Of a DNA stretch of 64,000 bases, positions 9,835-17,465 are shown piece by piece. Position 1 is the stretch's first letter; the number at the start of each line of letters is the position of its first letter. Location: the NCBI RefSeq assembly GCF_001426185.1, contig NZ_LMRP01000003.1, positions 62,001-126,000 of the forward strand, read 5' to 3'. Origin of the DNA: Rhodococcus sp. Leaf247 (GTDB lineage: Bacteria; Actinomycetota; Actinomycetes; Mycobacteriales; Mycobacteriaceae). The notes under the pieces were generated by a model. The model did not search any database and was not told the origin of the DNA. It saw nothing but the letters and a program-made list of their open reading frames with translations. Made by a program: the position numbers and the translations under genes.

Positions 9835-9840
9835 TAGCGT
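9835..9840 (+). promoter_or_regulatory. -10 box of probable leaderless transcript (alpha/beta-hydrolase-like gene)
   Basis: TAGCGT is followed by 8 nt and ATG 9849, with no ribosome-binding site. Confidence 0.5.
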
Positions 9841-9848
9841 CCATCCCC

Positions 9849-10388
9849 ATGCAGCAGCAGACCGTCACACTGCCCTCGGGTGATCTCGTCGTGCGACTCG
9901 ACGGGCCGGACAGCGGTCACGCCGTCCTTCTGCTTCCCGCCACCGACGACGCTGCCGACTCCTTCGACGACACGGCAGCCCGGCTGACCACGTCGGATCT
10001 GCGCACCGTGGTCCTCGAACCGGGTGCGGACCCGTCGGATACGGATCTGATCGCACTGCTCGACAAGCTCGGACTTCCCTGGGTCAATCTGGTCGGGAGG
10101 GGAGCGGGCGCGGACCGCGCATGGTCTCTCGCAGCGCGGACGTTCGGTCGAGTGTCGAGCCTCGTCGTCATCGACCGTGGGCACCCGGCTACACGCGGCG
10201 AAAGTTGCCCCGCAGTGGAACTGAGAACCACGATGGTCGTCGCCGACCCCACCTTCCGTGACGACGCGTCCGCGAGCAGCCGGTACGTCTACGGTGACTA
10301 CCGCGTGATCACGCTCGACGCTGCCGACCCCGACGCCGCTGCAGCCGCACTGGCGACGGAGATCGTGATGCGTACCAGCGCCTGGTGA
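9849..10388 (+). CDS. Alpha/beta-hydrolase-like protein lacking the nucleophile
   Basis: The 179-residue protein resembles the core of an alpha/beta hydrolase: LPSGDLVVRLDGPDSGHAVL gives the first strands, and LGLPWVNLVGRGAGADRAWS occupies the nucleophile-elbow position. The usual G-x-S-x-G is GRGAG, so the catalytic serine is replaced by alanine. There is little room for a cap domain, and the length is about two thirds of a normal hydrolase. It may be a structural or binding protein, or a decaying gene; the reading frame is clean. It is convergent with the HNH pseudogene, with stops 2 nt apart. Confidence 0.65.
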   Translation: MQQQTVTLPSGDLVVRLDGPDSGHAVLLLPATDDAADSFDDTAARLTTSDLRTVVLEPGADPSDTDLIALLDKLGLPWVNLVGRGAGADRAWSLAARTFGRVSSLVVIDRGHPATRGESCPAVELRTTMVVADPTFRDDASASSRYVYGDYRVITLDAADPDAAAAALATEIVMRTSAW

Positions 10389-10389
10389 C

Positions 10390-11756
10390 TCATTCGCCGG
10401 GTGCGGTGAGGTAGTCGTTGCCGTGGGAGTCGCGGATGTGGACGATGCCGTCGCGGAGCATGCGGTAGTGCCACTGTCTGCGGGTCTTCAATCCGTGGTG
10501 CCGGCGGCAGAGGGGTTCGAGGTTGCCGGTGACGGTCCAGCCGCCCTTCTGTGGGTCGGTGTGGTCGAACGGGACGACGTGGTCGAGGTCGCAGTCCTCG
10601 CTGGGCACCGCACACCCGGGGTGGACGCACGTCGGATACAGCGCTGTCACCACCGCTGCGGTCGCCTCCGACGGCCGGTAGGTCAGCGCCCCGTCCGGAG
10701 GCGCGACGAAACCCCGTGGCCGTCGGGGTTGTCGACGGCACGGTCCAATGCTGATGGTGGGAGCGTGCGGAGGTACTCGACCTGCTCTCTCACCTTCCTG
10801 GCTTTCGTGCTTCCCAGTTTCCCCGTGGTCGGGGTCCAGCCCGGCGGCATGTGGCGGGTGCGGCGAACTTCCCTGCCGTCGACCGGAGCCGGTGGATCGG
10901 GTTCCGGGTCGGGTGGGTGGTGTTCGCTGTCCTGCGCGGCGGTGATGAGTGCTTGCCACGTCGCATCTTCGGCAATTCTCCGGGCCACATCGGCCGGGAC
11001 CGGTCCCCAGCCGACGAGGTGGCCGGGTTCCCCCGCCAACCCGGCTGCGGTTGCGGCGTCGAGGACGATCACGGCATGGTTGGCCGGTTCATTCGACACG
11101 GCCCCGGTCAGGAGTGCGTGCGCGGCGTCGAACAGCCGCGCCGGCAGCGACGTCGGATCCGTCACCCCACGCGCGGCAGCGGCGATGTTCCGCCACATGC
11201 CGGCGACCTTCTCCGCCGGACCGCGGATGATCAGCTCCGCCTGACCGCGCGGCAGTTTGCGTACTGTCGCCGCGCGCTCCAGCGCCGCCCGCTCCCGGAC
11301 GATGCGGTGCCACTCGGCGTCGAAGTCGGCGAGGATCCGGTCGATCGCCGCCGCGACCGCACCCGGGGTGCACCGGGATGCGGCAACGATCACCCGTTGC
11401 AGCAGCGCTTCGGTGGCGTTCGGGACCCCGGCAAGGGATCGGCACACCGTGCGGAACGCTGCGTACGCCAACCGGCCCGCATCGAACGCTTCCTGCACCG
11501 CCGGACGGGCCGTACGAATCAGGAACAGCCACTCGGTGACCGTCCCGGTGGACACCGACAATGCCGACGCGACCTCGGCGACAGCGCACGCCTCGGCGGC
11601 ATCGGCGTCGAACACTCCACCCGGCCCGAGCACCGCGGGACGCCGGGATTCCAAGTGGATGTAGGAGCACGACGCGGCGACGGTACGGGCGAACGAGGCT
11701 TGGGCGTCGACCTTCGCCGACACCAGCACATCGACGGAAACTGTTGCGTCGTACAC
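10390..11756 (-). pseudogene. DUF222/HNH endonuclease (13E12-repeat family), split by a -1 frameshift
   Basis: Two reading frames together make one DUF222-HNH protein of about 455 residues. The first frame starts at GTG 11756 and carries DUF222 down to LDRAVDNPDGHG, then closes at a stop near 10683. The second frame picks up with FVAPPDGALTYRPSEA and contains the nuclease: CVHPGCAVPSEDCDLDHVVP, then GNLEPLCRRHHGLK, ending at 10390. The switch falls at the C4 run 10712-10715 (GGGG on the coding strand); one extra G restores the frame. HNH residues are intact, so the lesion is recent, a sequencing error, or a programmed slip. An 8-G run forms the ribosome-binding region just before the GTG. This family is often multicopy in actinobacteria. 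Confidence 0.8.
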
Positions 11757-11811
11757 GAATTCACCCCCCCCGGTGATGCCCGATCAAGCCGCCCCCCGAC
11801 GACCTGACCAC

Positions 11812-11817
11812 ACAGTA
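11812..11817 (-). promoter_or_regulatory. Candidate -10 box of the DUF222/HNH gene
   Basis: On the minus strand TACTGT reads 11817 to 11812. Transcription would start near 11805 and give a leader of about 50 nt that includes the G8 tract at 11764-11771. No good -35 is visible. Confidence 0.35.
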
Positions 11818-11837
11818 ACTCACCCCACCGACACGAA

Positions 11838-12701
11838 TCAGTGTGGCGCGAGTTGCCACATCCCGACGTCGCACCGGCCGTCGCCGTGGTCGCCTGCAGC
11901 CACCACGGTGCCGTCCGCGCGCAGGCCGAGGGTGTGCGCCGAGCCCGCAGCAATCGCAACGATGTCCCGCCACGGTCCGACGTCGCACTGTCCGCGACTG
12001 TCGTCACCGGCCGCGACGACGCGACCGTTCTCGAGCAGGCCGACCGTGTGGCTGCTCCCGGCCGAGATGCCCACGACGCCCGACCAGCCCGACACGTCCG
12101 AGGAATGGTCGCCGGCGATCGATACGTGTCCGTCATCATGCAGAGCGGCGGAGTGCAGGTAGCCGGCGGAAACCGCCCTGACGCCGCACCACCCCTCGAC
12201 GGCGCACTGGCCTCGCTGGTTGTTCCCGACGGCTGTCACGGTGCCGTCGGAGAGAAGTCCGACCGAATGCCAGTCACCGGCGGCCACGGCGACGACATCC
12301 GCCCACGAGGAGACCGCGCAGCCGCCCTCGGTGCGGCGACCGACGGCGAGCACGGTGCCGTCGGCACGCACTCCGAGGGTGCGTCTCCACCCGGCCGCCA
12401 CTCCGACGACGTCGGACCAGTCGGCGACGTCGCACTGGCCGTGGGCATCCCACCCTGTCGCGACGACCGAGCCGTCGGACCGGACGCCCACGGTGTGCGA
12501 CCGACCGGTGTTGCGCGCCGTGTGCACGTTTCCCGCGGCCACCGCGACGACGTCGGTCCAGTGCTCGAGGCGGTGCTGGGACAGATCGCCCGCGCCCACC
12601 ACCGAGCCGTCGGCGCGCACTCCGACGGAATGTCGGCGGCCCGCAGCGAGGACAGTGGGCGGGGACGTCTCGTCAGTCCAGATCGAGTCCGAGGAGGGCA
12701 T
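11838..12701 (-). CDS. RCC1/UVR8-like beta-propeller protein, seven repeats
   Basis: The 287-residue protein is made almost entirely of seven RCC1-like units built on [RS][RH][TS]xGVRxDGxVVAxG. Examples are RRHSVGVRADGSVV, RSHTVGVRSDGSVV, WRRTLGVRADGTVL and SAHTLGLRADGTVV; linkers run W-x-D-V-V-A-V-A-A-G. Seven units would close a seven-bladed propeller. There is no signal peptide or membrane segment, so it is probably cytosolic. The fifth unit (YLHSAALHDDGHVS) is the most degenerate. ATG 12701 lies 29 bp inside the end of mtr, implying translational coupling to mycothione reductase. Bacterial RCC1-like proteins have no common function, and none is proposed here beyond protein binding. Confidence 0.8.
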   Translation of the reverse strand: MPSSDSIWTDETSPPTVLAAGRRHSVGVRADGSVVGAGDLSQHRLEHWTDVVAVAAGNVHTARNTGRSHTVGVRSDGSVVATGWDAHGQCDVADWSDVVGVAAGWRRTLGVRADGTVLAVGRRTEGGCAVSSWADVVAVAAGDWHSVGLLSDGTVTAVGNNQRGQCAVEGWCGVRAVSAGYLHSAALHDDGHVSIAGDHSSDVSGWSGVVGISAGSSHTVGLLENGRVVAAGDDSRGQCDVGPWRDIVAIAAGSAHTLGLRADGTVVAAGDHGDGRCDVGMWQLAPH

Positions 12702-14061
12702 TCTCGACGACCTCGGGAAGGGCCGGGTGGATCCAGTACTGGCCGCGAGCGACCTCGTCGACCGTCTGACCGAACGTGATCGCCTGGATCAACGGCTGGA
12801 TCACGGTCGGTGCCTGCTCGCCGATGATGTGAGCGCCCAGGATCTTTCGAGTCGCACGATCGGCGACGATCTTGCACAGACCCTCGTCGTCCTCCATCGC
12901 CCAGCCGTACGCCACGTCGGCGTACTTCTGGACCTTGACGGCAACGTCGTATCCCTGGTCGCGCGCTTCCTGTTCCGTGAGGCCGACCTCCGCGATCATG
13001 GGATCGGTGAAGACAGCGGACGGAACGTATCGGTGGTCGAACCTCGACCATCCGGTGGTGTCGGTCCACGAGGTCTTCAGGACGTTCTCCTGAACGACCC
13101 GCGCCTCGGCGTTGGCGACGTGTTTGAGCTGATACGGCGACGACACGTCGCCGAGCGCGAAGACCCCCTCCGCCGTCGTCCGGCCGAACTCGTCCACGAC
13201 GATGCGGCCGTCGGGATGCACGTCGATACCGGCCTCGGCTGCCCCGATGAGATCGCTGTTGGGTGCGCGTCCGATGGCGACCAGAAGTGCGTCACCCCGA
13301 ACCTCCGCGCCGTCCGAGAGCGTGACGACGACGTCGTCTCCGTCCCGGCGGACCGCGGTGGCGTCGACACCGAGCCGGACGTCCCACTTCTTCTGCGCGA
13401 GGTCCGTGAACTGCTGCGAGATCGCGGCGTCGGACTTCCGAAGCAGCCGTTCCTTGCGGGCCAGCATCGTGACCCGAGAACCCAACGCGGAGAACACGTG
13501 TGCGAACTCGGCAGCGATGTATCCGGATCCCAGGACGATCAGATGCTCGGGCAGTGAGGGCAGACGCATGATGTCGTTGTTGGTGTGGAACGGCACCCCG
13601 CTCTCGGTGATGAAATCCGGCACCGTGGCGCGTGATCCACTGGCGACGACCACGCGGTCCGCGGTGATGATGCGCCCGTCGCCGGTGTCGATGCGCCTCG
13701 GGCCGACGAACGTCGCGTGACTGCTGAAGAGCGTCACGTTGGCGCTGCCCTCGCGCCGATACTTCTCGCCTCCCTCGGCGATGGGGTCGATGCGGCCGAA
13801 GACGCGGTCGACGATGTCCGTCCACCGCACCTTGTCGATGTGCGCATCGATGCCGTACTTCGACGCGGTGGTGATCGCGCGAGCTACCTCGGCCGCGTAG
13901 ACGAACATCTTGGTCGGGATGCACCCGACGTTGATGCAGGTGCCGCCGAAGATCGACTCCTCGAACATGGCCACGGACAGTCCGTCGAAGCGCTCGTCGA
14001 GAATGGTGTTGGCGGAACCGGATCCGATGATGGCGAGGTCGAAGTGCTGCTCCGTCGTCAC
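12673..14061 (-). CDS. mtr: Mycothione reductase
   Basis: This 462-residue NADPH-dependent flavoprotein reduces mycothiol disulfide and keeps the actinobacterial redox buffer reduced. It has an N-terminal FAD motif (LAIIGSGSANT), the redox disulfide in GGTCINVGCIPTK (Cys42 and Cys47), the NADPH motif VLGSGYIAAEFAHVF, the second FAD motif GVFALGDVS, and the dimer-interface active-site His in HPALPEVVENAL. The family is closely related to glutathione and dihydrolipoamide reductases; the location next to the alpha/beta hydrolase matches M. tuberculosis Rv2855/Rv2854. It overlaps its upstream partner by 4 nt (ATGA). Confidence 0.94.
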   Translation of the reverse strand: MTTEQHFDLAIIGSGSANTILDERFDGLSVAMFEESIFGGTCINVGCIPTKMFVYAAEVARAITTASKYGIDAHIDKVRWTDIVDRVFGRIDPIAEGGEKYRREGSANVTLFSSHATFVGPRRIDTGDGRIITADRVVVASGSRATVPDFITESGVPFHTNNDIMRLPSLPEHLIVLGSGYIAAEFAHVFSALGSRVTMLARKERLLRKSDAAISQQFTDLAQKKWDVRLGVDATAVRRDGDDVVVTLSDGAEVRGDALLVAIGRAPNSDLIGAAEAGIDVHPDGRIVVDEFGRTTAEGVFALGDVSSPYQLKHVANAEARVVQENVLKTSWTDTTGWSRFDHRYVPSAVFTDPMIAEVGLTEQEARDQGYDVAVKVQKYADVAYGWAMEDDEGLCKIVADRATRKILGAHIIGEQAPTVIQPLIQAITFGQTVDEVARGQYWIHPALPEVVENALLGLDLD

Positions 14062-15101
14062 GAGCCTGTCGCCAGTTCTGCGTGGTCGCCGCCGGACGGC
14101 GCGGCCTCGAGGTGCCCGTCACGGCGTTGACGCAGCCAGTCGTCCATCTCGGCGAATGCGCGCGCGAGAGGGTCGGTCGTCGACAGGAACACGTCGTGGC
14201 GGGCGCCCTCGATGGGCACGATGGTCGTGCGGTTGCCGAGACATCCTGCCCACCGGGCGATCTGGCGGACGTCGAGGACCGCGTCGGCGGCGTCCACGTC
14301 GGGAATGTAGGTCTTCGAGAACCGGGTGACCTTGCTCCGCAGGATCAGCGACGGCACACCGATGTCGAGGCCCCTGTGCAAGGTGGCGTGTCCGCGGCGC
14401 ACGGCTCGGATCCATCCGAGCTTGATCGGGAACCCGGCCAGCGGCTTCCACGACAGGTCGTAGTCCCAGTCGCCGTTGCCGCCGGAGCTGATCGACAACC
14501 CGTAGGTGTCCAGTCCGTCGCCGGGGAGCGAGCGCTTCGGCGCGACGCGGCCGATCAGGTCGATGGCGACGGTGCCGATGCTGCGGACGGCCGGCGGACC
14601 CTGGAGGTCGAACCACGGACTGTTCAGGATCAGACCGGTCACACCCGCGTTCACCGCACCTCCGCGAGTGCGTTCGAGGCGGTCCAACCACAGCGGGACG
14701 ATGAGTCCGCCGGTGGAGTGCGCCGCCATCAGAACGTCCGCTCCGGTCTCGTCGCGCACGATCGTCAGCGCGCGGTCGAGTTCGGTGTCGTAGAGGGCGA
14801 GATCGGAGATGAAGTGCGGCGACTGGTTCGCCCCGATCGACCGGCCGCACTTGCGGAGGTCGAGCGCGTAGAACGCGTATCCCAGGTCGGCGAAGTGCTC
14901 GGCCAGGTGTCGCTGGAAGAAGTAGTCGGTGAAGCCGTGAACGTAGAGAACCGCTCTGGTCGGCGCCGTCGGGCCGGTCACCGAGCGGGTCAGGCGGACC
15001 AGGGTCGCCCGGACATCTCCCTCGCCGTCGGGGTCGGAGCCGAGCGGTATGGTCAGTTGCTCGTATTCGTCACCGAGTACGTCGGGCTCCCATGTAGTCA
15101 C
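14058..15101 (-). CDS. Serine alpha/beta hydrolase (Rv2854-like), mtr operon
   Basis: The 347-residue hydrolase has an oxyanion-region YVHGFTDYFFQRHLAE, the nucleophile elbow AAHSTGG (G-x-S-x-G with Ala in the first place), an acid-containing loop YIPDVDAADAVLD, and the catalytic His in EGARHDVFLS. It resembles monoglyceride lipase or lysophospholipase-type (Hydrolase_4) enzymes; the substrate is unknown. GTG 15101 is chosen because TACTGT ends 6 nt upstream; GTG 15107, two codons earlier, is the alternative. It is first in an operon with mtr and the RCC1-like gene. Confidence 0.85.
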   Translation of the reverse strand: MTTWEPDVLGDEYEQLTIPLGSDPDGEGDVRATLVRLTRSVTGPTAPTRAVLYVHGFTDYFFQRHLAEHFADLGYAFYALDLRKCGRSIGANQSPHFISDLALYDTELDRALTIVRDETGADVLMAAHSTGGLIVPLWLDRLERTRGGAVNAGVTGLILNSPWFDLQGPPAVRSIGTVAIDLIGRVAPKRSLPGDGLDTYGLSISSGGNGDWDYDLSWKPLAGFPIKLGWIRAVRRGHATLHRGLDIGVPSLILRSKVTRFSKTYIPDVDAADAVLDVRQIARWAGCLGNRTTIVPIEGARHDVFLSTTDPLARAFAEMDDWLRQRRDGHLEAAPSGGDHAELATGS

Positions 15102-15107
15102 ACTCAC

Positions 15108-15113
15108 ACAGTA
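15108..15113 (-). promoter_or_regulatory. -10 box of the alpha/beta hydrolase–mtr–RCC1 operon
   Basis: TACTGT (15113 to 15108, minus strand) is 6 nt before GTG 15101. A leaderless transcript is likely. Confidence 0.45.
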
Positions 15114-15225
15114 ATGGGCTTGTCGCAGCGGTGGCGAGGGGCACAATCGGGTACACAGCGCGTGATGAACCATCCGCACGATGCTCCGTTCGGGGCATCG
15201 ATGGACGAAGGAAGTCGATCTAGCA

Positions 15226-16776
15226 GTGGGCGAACACGATCAGAACCAGCAGTCCGGGTCCTCTCGAACGGAGAGGACCGACGTCGTCCTGATCGGTGCG
15301 GGCATCATGAGCGCCACGCTCGGCACCCTCTTGCGCCAGGTCGAGCCGACGTGGTCCATCTCGATCTTCGAGCGTCTGGACGCCGCCGCCGCCGAGAGCA
15401 GTGACCCCTGGAACAACGCGGGCACCGGCCACTCCGCCCTGTGCGAGCTGAACTACACGCCGCAGAACAAGGACGGCACCGTCGACATCGCGAAGGCGCT
15501 GAACGTCAACGAGCAGTTCCAGGTCTCGCGCCAGTGGTGGTCGCACGCCATCGAGGCCGGCGTTCTCGCCGACCCGAAGAACTTCATCAACCCCATCCCG
15601 CACGTGAGCTTCGTCCACGGCGAGGACAACGTGAAGTATCTCCGGGCGCGCTACGACGCGCTGTCCGGCAACCCGTTGTTCCCCGGTATGGAGTACATCG
15701 ACGACAAGGACGAGTTCGCACGTCGTCTCCCGCTGATGGCTGCCGGCCGCGACTACAGCGACCCCATCGCCCTCAACTGGTCGGAGGGTGGCACCGACGT
15801 CGACTTCGGCGCCCTGACCAAGCAGCTGCTCAACCACCTGGCCACCGAGGGTGCGTCGGTCAACTTCGGCCACGAGGTCCGCGACCTGTCCAAGAACTCG
15901 GACGGAACCTGGACGGTCAAGGTCTACAACGGCCGCACGGGCGTCACGCGCAAGATCGTCACGAAGTTCGTCTTCGTCGGCGCCGGCGGCGGCGCGCTGC
16001 ATCTGCTGCAGAAGTCGGGCATCTCCGAGGCCAAGGGCTTCGGCGGGTTCCCCGTCAGCGGTGAGTGGCTGCGATGCACCAACCCGGAACTCGTCGCGCA
16101 GCATTCGGCCAAGGTGTACGGCAAAGCGTCGGTGGGTGCACCGCCCATGTCGGTTCCGCACCTCGACACGCGCGTCATCGGCGGCAAGCCCGGCCTGCTG
16201 TTCGGGCCGTACGCGGGCTGGTCGCCCAAGTTCCTCAAGCAGGGCAAGATGACCGATCTGATCAACTCGGTCAAGCCCAACAACCTGTTCTCGATGCTCG
16301 GCGTCGGAGTCACCGAGATGGCGCTGACCAAGTACCTGGTCACCGAGCTGCTGCAGTCCGAGACGGATCGCGTGGAGACGCTGCGCGAGTTCATGCCGTC
16401 GGCGCAGGGCAAGGACTTCGAGATGGTCACCGCGGGACAGCGCGTCCAGGTGATCCGTCGTAAGGGCCGCGGCGGCGTCCTGGAATTCGGCACCGCTGTC
16501 ATCAATGCGGGCGACGGAACGATCGCGGGACTGCTCGGTGCGTCTCCGGGCGCCTCGACTGCCGTCCCGGCCATGCTCGACGTCCTGCAGCGTTGCTTCT
16601 CCGACCGCTACGCCTCGTGGGAGCCGATTCTCAAGGACATGGTGCCGTCGTTGGGCACCAAGCTCGCCGAGAATTCGCGTCTGTTCGACGAGATCTGGTC
16701 GCACACCACCCGAGTCCTGCAGCTCGACACGACCACCACCGGTGGTCGGCAGGTCGCGCACTCCGGCACGGTGTGA
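15226..16776 (+). CDS. mqo: Malate:quinone oxidoreductase
   Basis: Mqo oxidises malate to oxaloacetate at the membrane and passes electrons to quinone, an alternative to malate dehydrogenase in the TCA cycle. The 516-residue FAD protein shows [19 protein letters not shown] near the N-terminus, the family signature [38 protein letters not shown] and [16 protein letters not shown] 15226 is chosen because GAAGGAAG lies 11 nt upstream and the FAD motif starts 20 residues in. It is divergent from the mtr operon. Confidence 0.95.
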   Translation: MGEHDQNQQSGSSRTERTDVVLIGAGIMSATLGTLLRQVEPTWSISIFERLDAAAAESSDPWNNAGTGHSALCELNYTPQNKDGTVDIAKALNVNEQFQVSRQWWSHAIEAGVLADPKNFINPIPHVSFVHGEDNVKYLRARYDALSGNPLFPGMEYIDDKDEFARRLPLMAAGRDYSDPIALNWSEGGTDVDFGALTKQLLNHLATEGASVNFGHEVRDLSKNSDGTWTVKVYNGRTGVTRKIVTKFVFVGAGGGALHLLQKSGISEAKGFGGFPVSGEWLRCTNPELVAQHSAKVYGKASVGAPPMSVPHLDTRVIGGKPGLLFGPYAGWSPKFLKQGKMTDLINSVKPNNLFSMLGVGVTEMALTKYLVTELLQSETDRVETLREFMPSAQGKDFEMVTAGQRVQVIRRKGRGGVLEFGTAVINAGDGTIAGLLGASPGASTAVPAMLDVLQRCFSDRYASWEPILKDMVPSLGTKLAENSRLFDEIWSHTTRVLQLDTTTTGGRQVAHSGTV

Positions 16777-16788
16777 TACCAAAACCAG

Positions 16789-17274
16789 ATGACGACGGCG
16801 ACTGCAACACTCAAGCGATCCTGGGCACTCGACCTGTCGAACGAGACCCTCTACGAACTTCTCAAGCTTCGCGTCGAGGTGTTCGTGGTGGAACAGGCCT
16901 GTGCCTACCCGGAACTCGACGGTAAGGATCTTCTCTCCGACACACGGCACTTCTGGCTCGAGCGGGACGGCAACGTGGTCTGCACGCTGCGCCTGCTCGA
17001 GGAGCACGACGACGGCGAGAAGTCGTTCCGTATCGGCCGGTTGTGCACGCACCGGTCCTCGCGCGGACAGGGTCACACCACACGAATCCTGCGCGCCGCG
17101 CTGGCCGAGGTCGGATCCTCGCCCTGCCGGATCAACGCGCAGAGCTACCTCGTGGACATGTACGCCAAGCACGGTTTCGCGCCCGACGGCGAGGAAGTTC
17201 TCGAGGACGGTATTCCGCACACGCCCATGCGACGCGGCGGCGGAACTCCGTGGAGCGAGGGCGACAAGGCCTGA
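16789..17274 (+). CDS. ElaA-family GNAT acetyltransferase
   Basis: The 161-residue single-domain protein has KLRVEVFVVEQACAYPELDG, the defining N-terminal stretch of the ElaA group. It also has the CoA loop IGRLCTHRSSRGQGHTTRIL and a C-terminal AQSYLVDMYAKHGF. It lies 12 bp after mqo, as Rv2851c does in M. tuberculosis. The substrate is unknown. It is the last gene before the cobalamin riboswitch. Confidence 0.87.
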   Translation: MTTATATLKRSWALDLSNETLYELLKLRVEVFVVEQACAYPELDGKDLLSDTRHFWLERDGNVVCTLRLLEEHDDGEKSFRIGRLCTHRSSRGQGHTTRILRAALAEVGSSPCRINAQSYLVDMYAKHGFAPDGEEVLEDGIPHTPMRRGGGTPWSEGDKA

Positions 17275-17290
17275 CCCACGCCGATCCACC

Positions 17291-17386
17291 GCGAGCACTG
17301 CCGGAGAAGCCCGTGAGATTCGGGCGCGGTCCCGCCACTGTGACGTGAGTCCTCCGACCCACGAAGCCAGATCGCCGGGTGCTCGC
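17291..17386 (+). promoter_or_regulatory. Cobalamin riboswitch
   Basis: The leader of the chelatase–cobO–cobB operon carries the conserved cobalamin-riboswitch core. The run at 17305-17344 contains GAAGCCCGTGAGATTCGGGC and then CGGTCCCGCCACTGTGAC; the B12 box AAGCCAGATCGCC lies at 17364-17376. GCGAGCAC (17291-17298) pairs perfectly with GTGCTCGC (17379-17386), closing an 8-bp P1 helix. I do not see the usual 5' GGUGCC peripheral element, so this is a compact form of about 96 nt. High cobalamin should lower expression of the downstream biosynthetic genes. Confidence 0.9.
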
Positions 17387-17429
17387 GACAACGCTGCGTG
17401 AGAAGACCACACGCTGCATCGTCTCGATT

Positions 17430-17459
17430 CCTCGGCGCGGTCACCGAGGTCGAACAGGA
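17430..17459 (+). promoter_or_regulatory. Candidate expression platform hairpin and RBS of the chelatase gene
   Basis: CCTCGG (17430-17435) pairs with CCGAGG (17444-17449) around an 8-nt loop, and AGGA (17456-17459) lies 6 nt before TTG 17466. There is no T-run, so control is more likely at translation initiation than by termination. Which alternative pairing masks the AGGA is not resolved. Confidence 0.4.
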
Positions 17460-17465
17460 CACTCG

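Noticed and set aside
12673..12701. A frameshift between mtr and the RCC1-like gene
   Set aside because: Both proteins have complete family ends. The 29-bp overlap is better explained as translational coupling than as a broken fusion.
15181..15228. An earlier ATG start for mqo at 15181
   Set aside because: The extra 15 codons carry no conserved residues, and GTG 15226 has a GAAGGAAG ribosome-binding site upstream.
15220..17412. A 730-codon open frame antisense to mqo and the GNAT gene
   Set aside because: The opposite strand encodes two well-supported proteins. The antisense product is Arg/Val/Asp-rich shadow sequence without motifs.
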